Positions 10,040 to 18,217 of a stretch of 64,000 nucleotides of DNA are shown here, piece after piece. The first letter of the stretch is position 1. Every line of letters starts with the position of its first letter. The stretch is from Clostridium gallinarum (GTDB lineage: Bacteria; Bacillota; Clostridia; Clostridiales; Clostridiaceae). Location: positions 1 to 64,000 of the forward strand of contig NZ_JACSQZ010000014.1 in the NCBI RefSeq assembly GCF_014836325.1, in the 5' to 3' direction. The position numbers and the translations under genes were made by a program. The notes beneath the pieces are model-generated. The model was not told the DNA's origin, did not search any database, and saw only the letters and a program-made list of their open reading frames with translations.

Positions 10040-10093
10040 CACCCCCTGGGGGGTGTCTAAATTAATATTATATCTTATTTTATTATTTGTCAA
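10040..10093 (-). promoter_or_regulatory. copA-csoR promoter with CsoR operator
   Basis: On the minus strand a -35 TTGACA (10088-10093) is followed by TATAAT/TAATAT (10065-10072) and then by a GC-rich palindrome CACCCCC-TG-GGGGGTG (10040-10055). In this AT-rich genome a C5/G6 palindrome is exceptional and matches the known shape of CsoR operators. Its place at the start site fits repression. Spacer is 15 or 17 nt depending on which -10 is used. Confidence 0.85.
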
Positions 10094-10184
10094 TAGTTGT
10101 AATTTTATTTATAATATGAATACTAAAAATATCTAATACTACTAATACTACTGATTATATACTGGAGCTTTTCTTTATAAAAAA

Positions 10185-10232
10185 GAACCTATAGATAGAC
10201 TCACTTTTATAAGTGTCTATCTTATAGGTTCC
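10185..10232. terminator. Strong terminator after the amidase gene
   Basis: A stem of about 16 bp (10185-10200 with about 10215-10232) is followed by T-runs on both strands. On the minus strand it ends transcription of the gene at 10257-10946. Confidence 0.88.
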
Positions 10233-10256
10233 TTTTTTATTGAACAGTCCAAGCTT

Positions 10257-10946
10257 TTAATTATCCTCTGGATAAGGAATTACATATGCATCTTTAAGTC
10301 CTTCTTTTTGTAGTCTAAGTACTTCCTCTTCTGCTTCTTCGTAGTCTCTATAGTATCCTATACAAATTCTCCAGCCTTCTCTTGTAGGTGTTTTGGGTTT
10401 CTTAATTGGAGTATCTATTAAAACTTTATTTACCATTGTTAAGCAAGCTTTAGCAACCATGTGTCCATATTTTATACTATCAAAGCTTTTTTCTACCTCT
10501 TCATTGGATATAAATTCTGCTTCAATTATAACTGCTGACATTTTAGTTTGTCTTAAAATAGTATAACTTGCTTCCTTTATTCCTCTATCCTTAGATTTTA
10601 AATTAGCCAGTATTTCATCTTTTAAAAATCTCGCTAATTCTTCTGATTTATCTCCTTTTTCAAATACAACAATTTCAGTTCCAGTAACAGAATTATCTAT
10701 AAAGGAGTTCATGTGGAAGCTAACAAAATAATCTGCACCCCAGTTATTTGCAATATCTACTCTATCCTTTACATCTAAATACACATCAGATGCTCTTGTA
10801 AGTAATACTATCTCGCCATTTCTTTCTAGTAATCTTTTAGTTTCATAAACAGCTTCTAATACAATATCAGCTTCTCTTCTACCATTTTTCCCTATAGCTC
10901 CTGAGTCACTTCCACCATGTCCTGCATCCAATACCCATTTTGCCAA
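10257..10946 (-). CDS. N-acetylmuramoyl-L-alanine amidase (Amidase_3) with SPOR-like tail
   Basis: Zinc amidase that cleaves the bond between muramic acid and the peptide in peptidoglycan. Residues 1-175 form the Amidase_3 domain, with ligands in DAGHGGSD (His9), RREAD (Glu24) and FHMNS (His about 77), and the catalytic Glu in EAEF (about 142). After a KKPKTPT linker, residues 190-229 (WRICIGYYRDYEEAEEEVLRL) look like a SPOR-type peptidoglycan-binding repeat. There is no signal peptide. That fits a spore or mother-cell amidase, or an autolysin freed by lysis or a non-classical route, rather than ordinary secretion. Single gene. Confidence 0.88.
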   Translation of the reverse strand: MAKWVLDAGHGGSDSGAIGKNGRREADIVLEAVYETKRLLERNGEIVLLTRASDVYLDVKDRVDIANNWGADYFVSFHMNSFIDNSVTGTEIVVFEKGDKSEELARFLKDEILANLKSKDRGIKEASYTILRQTKMSAVIIEAEFISNEEVEKSFDSIKYGHMVAKACLTMVNKVLIDTPIKKPKTPTREGWRICIGYYRDYEEAEEEVLRLQKEGLKDAYVIPYPEDN

Positions 10947-11061
10947 CTTTTTCCCTCCTGTTATTTATATAGTAATCATATAAATATTGTATTACTTTAT
11001 AATTCATTATACTTTCAGGTTATCTAGTTGGTTACAAAATTTATTTTTATATGTTATATTT

Positions 11062-12252
11062 TTACATTCTATTACAACAGAATTCATATATTTTGTTTAA
11101 AAACTCTTCTATATTATTTTCTTTAGCAATTCCCTGTGCTAAATTTTTACTTCCTCCACCTTTTCCATTAACAATATTAGAAAACTCTCTAAATATTTCT
11201 CCCATATTTAAATTATCAATATTCTTTGATGAAGCAAGTATTATATTAGATTTTTCTTTATTATTTATTGCAAATAAACATACAATATTTTCTCTCTCGC
11301 ATAATCTATTAGCAAGTTTTGTTACATACTCTACAGATTTATCCTTAAATATATTTTTTATAATTATTTTATTACTATTATTATTTTCTAATAATGACCT
11401 AGCTTCATAATTTAAAAGTTCCTCTTCTAACTTTTTCTTTTCTATCTTTACTTCTTCTAATAAGGCTTTTATATTCTTTATTCCACTTAAAGCTTCTTCT
11501 TCATTACTACTTAAATAACTACATATTTCTCTTAATATATTGTCTTTATTTAATGAATCCTTAATAGCTCTATTTCCTGCTAAAAATTCAATTCTAGTGT
11601 TTCCTTTATTTTTTTCAAACTTTTTTATCTTAATCATTTTTAAGTCTGAAGTTTTACTTGGATGCACACCACAACAAGCATTTATATCTAAATTTCCTAT
11701 TTTAACAACTCTAATTTCATCTTCAGTATTAGGTAAATCTCTTCTTAAATTAATACTACTCAACTCTTCATTAGATGGAACTAGAAATTCCACATCAATA
11801 TTATTTCTTATAACTTCATTTGCAAAGCTTTCAGCTTCTCTTATTTTTTCTTCATTTAATACTCCAACAATATCTACAGTGCTTATTTCTTTTCCTAAAT
11901 GTATGCTTACAGTATTGGCATTAAATAATTTATAAAAACATCCTGATAAAATATGCTGTCCTAAATGTTGATGCATTCCATCTTCTCTTCTATCCCAATC
12001 TATACTGCATAAAACATTAGATCCAGTATTAACTTCACCATCTAAAACATGATATATTGTTTTATTATTTTCATATACCTTTAAAACTTTTTTATTATCT
12101 ATGTATCCTAAATCACATAGTTGTCCTCCTCCCCCTGGGAAAAAGGCTGTTTTATCTAAAACTACATGATATTCATCATTAACTTTTTCTACTTTTAGCA
12201 CCCTAGCACTAAACTCTTTTAAATATTGATTCTTATAATATAACTTTTCCAT
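11062..12252 (-). CDS. Alanyl-tRNA editing protein AlaX (long form)
   Basis: Free-standing editing enzyme that hydrolyses Ser- or Gly-tRNA(Ala) mischarged by AlaRS. The second-additional-domain fold is clear: GGGGQLCD, the zinc-binding HQHLGQHILSG (about residues 95-105) and the distal CCGVHPSKTSDL pair. The extra C-terminal region (about 250-396) resembles DHHA1, with the GGGSKNLAQG motif, making this the AlaX-L type. ATG 12252 is chosen because AGTAGG sits eight bases ahead; a GTG nine bases earlier has no ribosome site. It lies just 9 bp after the stop of the upstream lipoprotein gene, so the two are probably co-transcribed. Confidence 0.9.
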   Translation of the reverse strand: MEKLYYKNQYLKEFSARVLKVEKVNDEYHVVLDKTAFFPGGGGQLCDLGYIDNKKVLKVYENNKTIYHVLDGEVNTGSNVLCSIDWDRREDGMHQHLGQHILSGCFYKLFNANTVSIHLGKEISTVDIVGVLNEEKIREAESFANEVIRNNIDVEFLVPSNEELSSINLRRDLPNTEDEIRVVKIGNLDINACCGVHPSKTSDLKMIKIKKFEKNKGNTRIEFLAGNRAIKDSLNKDNILREICSYLSSNEEEALSGIKNIKALLEEVKIEKKKLEEELLNYEARSLLENNNSNKIIIKNIFKDKSVEYVTKLANRLCERENIVCLFAINNKEKSNIILASSKNIDNLNMGEIFREFSNIVNGKGGGSKNLAQGIAKENNIEEFLNKIYEFCCNRM

Positions 12253-12261
12253 GTTGTTCAC

Positions 12262-13239
12262 CTACTCTTTACTTATATCTACTAGCCTATAAATTTCTTT
12301 AGATACTTCTGCTATTAATTCACAAGCCTGTTCTCCCCAATCTAAGACAAATCTTTCATCTTCTCCACCATCTTCATAGGATTCATAACTTAATTCACCT
12401 ACATCCTTAGTTAAAACAACTAATATATATGGATCATCACCATATATTATACCTACATCATGATAATATCTATAATAATTTCCAATCTTATGAGCAACCT
12501 TATCGTACTCTATATACTTATCTAGCCTATCATGATAATTTGTTTCAGTCATATAATTTATAAGATTATTATAATAAGGATTATTCTCTGGATTTTCATA
12601 TAGTCTTTCTAAAACTTTTCCAAATTGATTTGCTGTAGTGTAATTCCCATATGGAATATTATTATCTCCTGAAATATTTCTCATATAATCTGTAATACTT
12701 AAAGTTGTTACTCTACTTAACATATTTTTAGCTATATTATCAGAATCAACAATAGATAAATATATAGCTTCATCTATAGTTAAATTCGGAATTTGATCTA
12801 AATAATATAAGGAGCCACTTCCCCCTTCTCTATCTGATTCTATAAAATAAAGTATATCATTTATTGATTTAGTACCATTATTAACATCATCTAATATAGA
12901 CATACATAAAGGTACCTTTGTAGTACTTGCTGCAACATAATAGGTATCTCCATTTAAACTATACTCTTCATTTGTATTTAAGTTTTTAAAATAAATTGCA
13001 ACATTATCTTTATATTCTCCTAATATTTCATTTACTTTTTCATCAATTAATTCTATTAAAGGCTTTTCATTTGTTTTATCTATTTCTTTTTTCTCATATA
13101 ATTCTTTTATTTCATTCTCATTAATAACTAAATCTTTTTCATTTATTATATTATTATTTTCTTTATATACACTTTTATCTTTACATCCTACTGTTATTGA
13201 TATTAATAATGAAAGAAGTATTACATATATTTTTTTCAT
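12262..13239 (-). CDS. Class A beta-lactamase-like serine hydrolase lipoprotein
   Basis: Exported lipoprotein (signal MKKIYVILLSLLISITVGC, lipid anchor at Cys19) with a penicillin-recognising serine hydrolase fold. It shows the active-site SxxK (ASTTKVP), the SDN loop (DSDNIAKN) and the KTG-like HKIGN. The deacylating Glu loop of true class A enzymes is not evident, so it may be a low-activity beta-lactamase or a cell-wall peptidase relative; resistance should not be assumed. An acidic linker (about residues 20-65) spaces the domain from the membrane. The start follows AAGGTGG and a lipoprotein signal; a longer reading frame upstream lacks both. It leads a probable two-gene unit with alaX. 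Confidence 0.85.
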   Translation of the reverse strand: MKKIYVILLSLLISITVGCKDKSVYKENNNIINEKDLVINENEIKELYEKKEIDKTNEKPLIELIDEKVNEILGEYKDNVAIYFKNLNTNEEYSLNGDTYYVAASTTKVPLCMSILDDVNNGTKSINDILYFIESDREGGSGSLYYLDQIPNLTIDEAIYLSIVDSDNIAKNMLSRVTTLSITDYMRNISGDNNIPYGNYTTANQFGKVLERLYENPENNPYYNNLINYMTETNYHDRLDKYIEYDKVAHKIGNYYRYYHDVGIIYGDDPYILVVLTKDVGELSYESYEDGGEDERFVLDWGEQACELIAEVSKEIYRLVDISKE

Positions 13240-13305
13240 GCCATTCCACCTTTGTAGTAATAATGATTTCATTATATCATATGAAGTCATTATAAAAAAA
13301 AGACA

Positions 13306-13333
13306 AAATATCTACTAATAAAGTAAGATATTT
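13306..13333 (-). terminator. Terminator after metQ
   Basis: Stem AAATATCTAC with GTAAGATATTT (13306-13333), followed on the minus strand by a run of eight Ts. It ends the methionine transport operon. Confidence 0.75.
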
Positions 13334-13370
13334 CATCTTTTATTTTAAGTATTTTTATTAAATTATCTTT

Positions 13371-14207
13371 CTAGAAAGTTGGAACTACTGAGCCATCAGA
13401 ATATTTTTCTTCTATATACTTTCTAACTGTTTCTGATGTTAATGCTTCTGTTAAGTCTTTTATTTTTTGACTATCTTCATTTCCTTCTTTTACTGCTATT
13501 ACATTTTGATATTTCTTTGAAGCTTCTGTTTTTGCGTCTTCTATATACACAGCATTTTCAGATGGTTTTAATCCTGCTTCAAGAGCATAATTACCAGGTA
13601 TAACTGCTAAATCAACTTCATCTAAAACTCTTGGAAGTTGTGCCGCTTCTAGCTCTTCAATCTTTATATTCTTAGGATTATCTGTTATATCATTTGGAGT
13701 TACTAATTCTCCATCCTTTATTTTTATAATCCCTGCACTTTCTAAAACCCTTAAAGCTCTTGCTTCATTAGATGGATCATTTGAAACTGCAATAGTTGCT
13801 CCATCAGCTAAATCCTTTATGTCCTTAACCTTACTTGAGTAAACTGCTAATGGCTCTAAATGAATTGCCTTTGCATTAATTAAATGTAATCCCTTACCTT
13901 CATTGCTTTCCTCTAAATAAGCTATAGTTTGGAAATAGTTTGCATCTAATTCCCCTTCTTCTAAAGCTGTATTAGGTATTACATAATCAGCAAACTCTAC
14001 TATTTTAACTGTATAACCCTTTGCTTCAAGTTCAGGTACAGCTTGCTCTACTATTTCCTTATGAGGAACTGGACTTACCCCTATTGTTATTGTCTTATCT
14101 TCAGCTGCAGAACCAGTATCTTCATTTGATTTACTTCCTCCACAACCTACTAAACTTATTGCTAAAGCCCCTGTTAATAAAATTGATAAAATTGATTTTC
14201 TTTTCAT
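13371..14207 (-). CDS. metQ: Methionine ABC transporter substrate-binding lipoprotein MetQ
   Basis: Extracellular lipoprotein of 278 residues that captures methionine for the MetNI transporter. The signal ends at the lipobox LAISLVGCGG (Cys at about residue 22). The NLPA/MetQ fold is clear: TIGVSPVPHKEI, ANYFQTIAYLE, TIAVSNDPSNEARALR and DLAVIPGNYALEAG. It is last in the operon metN-metI-metQ under a SAM-I riboswitch. An AT-rich palindromic repeat of about 200 bp is inserted between metI and metQ and could reduce or uncouple metQ expression. Confidence 0.95.
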   Translation of the reverse strand: MKRKSILSILLTGALAISLVGCGGSKSNEDTGSAAEDKTITIGVSPVPHKEIVEQAVPELEAKGYTVKIVEFADYVIPNTALEEGELDANYFQTIAYLEESNEGKGLHLINAKAIHLEPLAVYSSKVKDIKDLADGATIAVSNDPSNEARALRVLESAGIIKIKDGELVTPNDITDNPKNIKIEELEAAQLPRVLDEVDLAVIPGNYALEAGLKPSENAVYIEDAKTEASKKYQNVIAVKEGNEDSQKIKDLTEALTSETVRKYIEEKYSDGSVVPTF

Positions 14208-14221
14208 ATTTAAACCCCCTG

Positions 14222-14418
14222 TTTAATTAAAAATTTAAAATTAAGAATTAAGAATTTTGGATGAAACTCCTACGGGAGTTTCTTTATTTTTTATAATTTA
14301 AAGTGATTAATGATAAATTAACTAATGTATTTATACCTTTGCTCTACTAATCAAATTTTAAGTTTTACGGAGTAAAACATCCTTAATTTTTCATTCTTCA
14401 CTCTTCATTTTTCATTTA
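14222..14418. repeat. AT-rich palindromic interspersed element, copy 2 (divergent)
   Basis: Left end TTAAAATTAAGAATTAAGAA (about 14236-14255) and right end with ATTTTTCATTCTTCA (about 14386-14400) match the termini of the other copies in inverted arrangement. The centre differs and holds its own hairpins (CTCCTACGGGAG at 14267-14278, TTTTACGGAGTAAAA at 14363-14377). It sits inside the met operon, four bases from the metI stop codon. Confidence 0.65.
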
Positions 14419-14421
14419 TTT

Positions 14422-15057
14422 TTATGCTAGTTTTTTGTATAAGTAATTTCCTAGTGTTTGTAATGCTTGTACTATTATTATTAATATCACGACTGTAACT
14501 ATCATTATATCTGTTTGATATCTTTGATATCCGTATCTTACAGCTAAATCTCCAAGGCCTCCAGCTCCTACAGTTCCTGCCATTGCTGAGTATCCTATTA
14601 TACTTATTACTGTTAATGTTAATCCTGATGTTATTGCTGGTACTGCTTCTTTAAGCATAACCTTAAATATTATTTGTGTATTTGAGGCTCCAAAGGATTT
14701 TGCAGCTTCAATTACTCCTGGATCTACTTCCTTTAAAGCTGATTCTATAACTCTTGCTACAAATGGTGCTGCTGCTATAGTAAGTGGAACTATTGCTGCT
14801 GTTGTTCCTATAGATTTTCCAACTAACAATTTTGTAATTGGCATTATTGCCACCATCAATATTAAAAATGGAAAACCTCTTAGAATATTTATTATAGTAT
14901 CTAATATTTTATAAACTACTCTATTTGGCTTTAATCCATTTGGAGCTGTAGTTATTGATATAATTGCTAAAATAAATCCTAGTATTACTGAAAATACTGT
15001 TGAAAAAAACACCATTATTATTGTTTTATTTAGTTCTGGTAGTAATAAATCTAACAT
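14422..15057 (-). CDS. metI: Methionine ABC transporter permease MetI
   Basis: Inner-membrane channel subunit of the MetNIQ importer, 211 residues with five predicted helices. The ABC-coupling EAA loop is seen in EAAKSFGASNTQIIFKVMLKEAVPAI (about residues 119-145). Its ATG overlaps the metN stop codon by one base (TAATG), a sign of coupled translation. The C-terminal stop lies next to the dispersed repeat. Confidence 0.95.
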   Translation of the reverse strand: MLDLLLPELNKTIIMVFFSTVFSVILGFILAIISITTAPNGLKPNRVVYKILDTIINILRGFPFLILMVAIMPITKLLVGKSIGTTAAIVPLTIAAAPFVARVIESALKEVDPGVIEAAKSFGASNTQIIFKVMLKEAVPAITSGLTLTVISIIGYSAMAGTVGAGGLGDLAVRYGYQRYQTDIMIVTVVILIIIVQALQTLGNYLYKKLA

Positions 15058-16085
15058 TAATTAAGCACCTCCAATACTATATCTTTTTCTTTTAAGTAAT
15101 TTATAACTTTTTCTTTATCTTCATCTTCAATATTAATAACTAAGTTTCCTAAGATTTCTTCTCTAAACTTTTCAAGCTTACCCCAAACTATTGAGAAGTC
15201 CACATTTAAATCTCTTGCCATCTTTGTAATAAGTGCATTTTCTGAAGATGTACTTGGGAAAAATAATTTAATATTAACTCCTTTTTCTGGTAAAAGTTCA
15301 TCATCTTCTCCTAAGAACTTCTTTAATGATACCCCAGGTCTTAAGAATAGTTCTTCTGAGTTTCCTTCTGCCTTTAAAACTCCCCCTTCTATTAATGCTA
15401 CCTTTTGACAAACCTCTTTAACAACTTCCATTTGATGAGTTACTATGACAATTGTAATTCCTAGTTCATTATTTATCTTAGATAAAAGAGATAGTATATC
15501 CTTTGTTATCTTAGGATCTAATGCTGAAGTTGCTTCATCACATAATAAAATCTTTGGTTCAAGAGCTAGTGCTCTTGCAATTGCTACTCTTTGTTTTTGT
15601 CCACCACTTAAACTTGATGGCTTTACATTTGCTTTTTCTGAAAGGCCAACTAAATCTAAAAGATAATTAACTCTATCATTTATTTTATTTTTTCTATATT
15701 TTCTATAGCTAATAGCCTTACTTCCCTTTAAATTTTCTTTGTAATTCTTATATTCCTCTTCAAGTCCCCATACTTCTAATGGTAAAGCTATATTTTCAAA
15801 TACAGTTTTTCTATTTAATAAGTTAAAGCCTTGAAATATCATACCTAACTTTTTTCTAAACTCTCTTAGTTCATAGCCATTTAACTTATTAACTTCCTTT
15901 CCCATAACTGTTATAGAACCTTCATCATAACCTTCAAGACCATTTATACATCTTAGTAAAGTTGATTTACCTGCTCCACTATGTCCAATTATTCCATATA
16001 TTTCTCCATCTTCTATTTTTAAAGAAACTCCTTTTATAACTTCAGTATTATTAAACTTTTTTCTTAAATTTTTAATTTCTATCAT
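15057..16085 (-). CDS. metN: Methionine ABC transporter ATP-binding protein MetN
   Basis: Cytoplasmic ATPase of the methionine importer. Walker A GHSGAGKS (about residue 34), signature LSGGQKQR, Walker B ILLCDEATSALD and the switch His in VTHQ are all present. The C-terminal NIL domain (about 265-342) binds methionine and inhibits transport when the cell is replete. At 342 residues it is the usual length. First gene of the operon, preceded by a SAM-I riboswitch with a terminator, so methionine uptake is switched off when SAM is abundant. Confidence 0.96.
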   Translation of the reverse strand: MIEIKNLRKKFNNTEVIKGVSLKIEDGEIYGIIGHSGAGKSTLLRCINGLEGYDEGSITVMGKEVNKLNGYELREFRKKLGMIFQGFNLLNRKTVFENIALPLEVWGLEEEYKNYKENLKGSKAISYRKYRKNKINDRVNYLLDLVGLSEKANVKPSSLSGGQKQRVAIARALALEPKILLCDEATSALDPKITKDILSLLSKINNELGITIVIVTHQMEVVKEVCQKVALIEGGVLKAEGNSEELFLRPGVSLKKFLGEDDELLPEKGVNIKLFFPSTSSENALITKMARDLNVDFSIVWGKLEKFREEILGNLVINIEDEDKEKVINYLKEKDIVLEVLN

Positions 16086-16135
16086 TTCTGTCCCCCCTAA
16101 GAACTTAATTTAGAAGTATATAATTTAAAAATAAA

Positions 16136-16336
16136 AAAACGCACTTGAGAATAAATCCTCTAGTGCGCGTAAAATTCACCTATTAATTTATTCTCTCATC
16201 TATCAGCTAAAAAGCTGCAGGATTTAGCACCAAACTTAATAAGATTATTTTTAAGCATATAAAATAAGCCTATATATCTTATTACAGGTTGCCGGGTTTC
16301 ACAGGGCCAGTCCCTCCACCACTCTTGATAAGAAGT
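16136..16336 (-). promoter_or_regulatory. SAM-I (S-box) riboswitch with terminator
   Basis: On the minus strand the S-box core is unmistakable: CTTATCAAGAG, GGAGGGACTGGCCC, TGAAACCCGGCAACC, then GGTGCTAAATCCTGC (aptamer about 16196-16336). Downstream, GCGCACTAGAGG pairs with its complement and is followed by a T-run (16136-16170), an intrinsic terminator. SAM binding would favour termination before metN. Confidence 0.97.
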
Positions 16337-16404
16337 TTAAAATTTATTAAATTTTCTATTGATATTAATATACAGTTGTTAGATAAATTTGTCAATAAGT
16401 ATTT

Positions 16405-16698
16405 TTAAAATTTGTAAGATATAACTTCTTTTTCTATATTTATTAGTACTGCATCAGTATTTCCTTCAACAAAATTTATTATATTCTCAGCTGTAGAATC
16501 AACCTGAGCATTATTTGCACATATACAACTTATCCCAATTGTAATACTTTGGTGTATATCTTGATTATTAACTTCATTTACAGATATATTAAACTTATTC
16601 TTAAGCTTTTGAGTAATACTTCTAACAACCATCCTTTTTTCTTTCAAAGAATGAACCCATTCAGCTCTTAAATCTATAGTCATAACTAATACCTTCAT
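16405..16698 (-). CDS. DUF503 family protein
   Basis: Small 97-residue protein of the DUF503 (YlxP-like) family, recognisable from LRAEWVHSLKEKRMVVRSI at the N-terminus and the alpha-beta ferredoxin-like pattern. Function is not established; YlxP homologues lie in the nusA-infB-rbfA cluster of many Firmicutes, suggesting a translation or ribosome link. Here it stands alone, between the SAM riboswitch and an HD hydrolase gene, and may share no operon with either. Confidence 0.85.
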   Translation of the reverse strand: MKVLVMTIDLRAEWVHSLKEKRMVVRSITQKLKNKFNISVNEVNNQDIHQSITIGISCICANNAQVDSTAENIINFVEGNTDAVLINIEKEVISYKF

Positions 16699-16756
16699 AA
16701 TATCACCCTTTTTAATTATATTATAATACTAAAAGCAATAAAAAACAGGGGGGGAT

Positions 16757-16887
16757 TTATAATTAAGAATGAAAAATTAAAAATGAAGAATTAAGGAAAA
16801 AAATCCTTCGGATTTTATAATTTAATGTGCTTCGCACTAATTTAAGTTTTGCTGTGCAAAACATCCTTAATTATGCATTATGCATTA
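16757..16887. repeat. AT-rich palindromic interspersed element, copy 3
   Basis: Very similar to the element at 1752-1891: same inner order (AAGGAAAAAAATCCTTCGGAT, the GTGCTTCGCAC hairpin, TTTTGCTGTGCAAAA, ATCCTTAATT). It ends at the stop codon of the HD hydrolase gene (16888). A run of eight Gs at 16748-16755 lies just outside. Confidence 0.75.
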
Positions 16888-17544
16888 TCAATTATCCATT
16901 ATATTGTTCCATTCACTGTAGAATTCTTCTAAGAACTCTTCCATAAATTTATGTCTTTTTTCTGCTATTTTCTTTGCTGTTTCTGTATTCATTAAGTCCT
17001 TTAATTTTAATAGTTTTTCATAGAAGTGGTTTATTGTGTGGTTTTCTGCATTCTTAACTTCTTCTAGAGAAGTAAAATCCATTGGTTTTATAGCTGGATC
17101 GTACATTAGTCTATTTTTACTACCACCATATGCAAAAGTTCTTGCTATTCCAATTGCTCCTATGGCATCTAATCTATCTGCATCTTGAACAATTTTACCT
17201 TCAATTGTATGTTGTGTTGAATCTACTACTCCACCTTTGTAAGACATAGTTTTTATTATTTTTATTATTGCTTCTAAGGAATTTTCATCTACTTCTATTG
17301 ATTTTAAAAAGTTTTCTGTAACTTTCGTATTAGTGTCATTACCTTTTGAGAACTTCCAATCATCAATATCATGTAATAATGCAGTCATTTCAACTATGAA
17401 AAAATCTGCATTTTCTTTTTCTGCTATATACTTAGCTAAATTATAAACTCTTTCTATATGAAACCAATCATGGCCACTGCCTTCTCCATATAACTTATTC
17501 TTAACAAACTCTTTAGTTTTTTCTATCATTAACGCTTTATCCAT
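16888..17544 (-). CDS. HD-domain phosphohydrolase
   Basis: Metal-dependent phosphohydrolase of the HD superfamily, 218 residues, closest in pattern to YedJ/YpgQ-type proteins. Metal ligands are visible in HDWFHIERVYN (His24, Asp25, His28), LLHDIDDWKF (His-Asp near 60) and the distal DADRLDAIGAIGIAR (about 123-137). Such enzymes act on nucleotides or related phosphates; the substrate here is unknown. Transcribed from its own promoter at about 17654-17683. Confidence 0.88.
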   Translation of the reverse strand: MDKALMIEKTKEFVKNKLYGEGSGHDWFHIERVYNLAKYIAEKENADFFIVEMTALLHDIDDWKFSKGNDTNTKVTENFLKSIEVDENSLEAIIKIIKTMSYKGGVVDSTQHTIEGKIVQDADRLDAIGAIGIARTFAYGGSKNRLMYDPAIKPMDFTSLEEVKNAENHTINHFYEKLLKLKDLMNTETAKKIAEKRHKFMEEFLEEFYSEWNNIMDN

Positions 17545-17653
17545 TTTCTCTCCTTTAGTTATTAAAGTATGTTTTTATTATATTTCTAATTTAAATTAAT
17601 ATAGATAATCTCCAAATATATTCACTTAATTTTACCACTTTTTTCTTATGTAT

Positions 17654-17683
17654 ATTATATAACTAAATATGGTATAATTTCAA
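17654..17683 (-). promoter_or_regulatory. Promoter of the HD hydrolase gene
   Basis: Minus-strand -35 TTGAAA (17678-17683) and -10 TATAAT (17654-17659) with an 18-nt spacer. An extended -10, TGGTATAAT (17670-17678), faces the other way on the plus strand and overlaps the spacer, so two promoters are interleaved. Confidence 0.6.
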
Positions 17684-17806
17684 AGTCATATTTTGAAATA
17701 CTGTAGAGGATGGCTACGGTGGTTGTACGTATTAAATGTTTTAAATTAAGTTTTAAAACATATGAAAAAAGCACCCTATCCAACCAAGATTAGTAGTGCT
17801 TTTTCA
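17684..17806 (+). ncRNA. Candidate small RNA with bidirectional terminator
   Basis: An extended -10 promoter (TGGTATAAT, 17670-17678) would start a plus-strand transcript near 17685. It would end at the hairpin AAAAAGCAC / GTGCTTTTT (17766-17774 with 17796-17804), giving about 120 nt. The interior has an unusual G-rich block (GAGGATGGCTACGGTGG, 17707-17723). A 27-codon frame from the ATG at 17710 exists but its ribosome site is too close to be credible. No -35 is evident. The hairpin also terminates the minus-strand gene at 17825. Low confidence. Confidence 0.35.
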
Positions 17807-17824
17807 TAAGATTTCATTTATTTT

Positions 17825-18049
17825 TTAATTTAACATTGCTTTATCAATAAATTCACCAACACTATTTACAATATTAAATGGTTCATATTCTTTCCACATC
17901 TCTAAATTAGATAGTAGTACAACTTGCTTATCCTTACCATCTAATTTATAGTTTAGCAACTCATCTATTATATCTACTTCTTTAGAATCATTTGATCCAT
18001 ATACAACTGATCCTACTGAGTTAAAATTCTTAACTAATATATAATACAC
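17825..18049 (-). CDS. Small hypothetical protein
   Basis: Not recognised. 74 residues, soluble and acidic, with an alternating beta/alpha look (MYYILVKNFNSVGSVVYG at the start, VVLLSNLEMWKEYEPFN in the middle). A ribosome site (AGGAGG-like) precedes the ATG and a good terminator follows, which supports it as a real gene. No link to its neighbours can be seen. Confidence 0.65.
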   Translation of the reverse strand: MYYILVKNFNSVGSVVYGSNDSKEVDIIDELLNYKLDGKDKQVVLLSNLEMWKEYEPFNIVNSVGEFIDKAMLN

Positions 18050-18217
18050 TCCTCTAATTCCTCCTTAAAATTATCTTCACTCTTTATTATTCCATTATCA
18101 TATAACGCCTTTAATTTAATACCTAAGTATTATCTTTATATCTATAAACATATTTATGTAACCAATTATTAAAAATATATTCCTTATTTATAATCAAATC
18201 AACATCATCACAATTAT

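Noticed and set aside
10132-10152. Short tandem AATACTACT-like repeats
   Set aside because: Only two or three imperfect units, within ordinary AT-rich intergenic DNA.
12262-13239. A true resistance beta-lactamase
   Set aside because: SxxK, SDN and KxG are there but the deacylating Glu loop is not seen, so resistance activity cannot be claimed.
16748-16755. Run of eight Gs
   Set aside because: Isolated G-run in an intergenic region without partner runs; not a quadruplex and no recognised motif.
17710-17793. 27-codon frame in the candidate small RNA (MATVVVRIKCFK...)
   Set aside because: Purine-rich block ends directly at the ATG, so spacing for a ribosome is wrong; the last codons run into the terminator hairpin.
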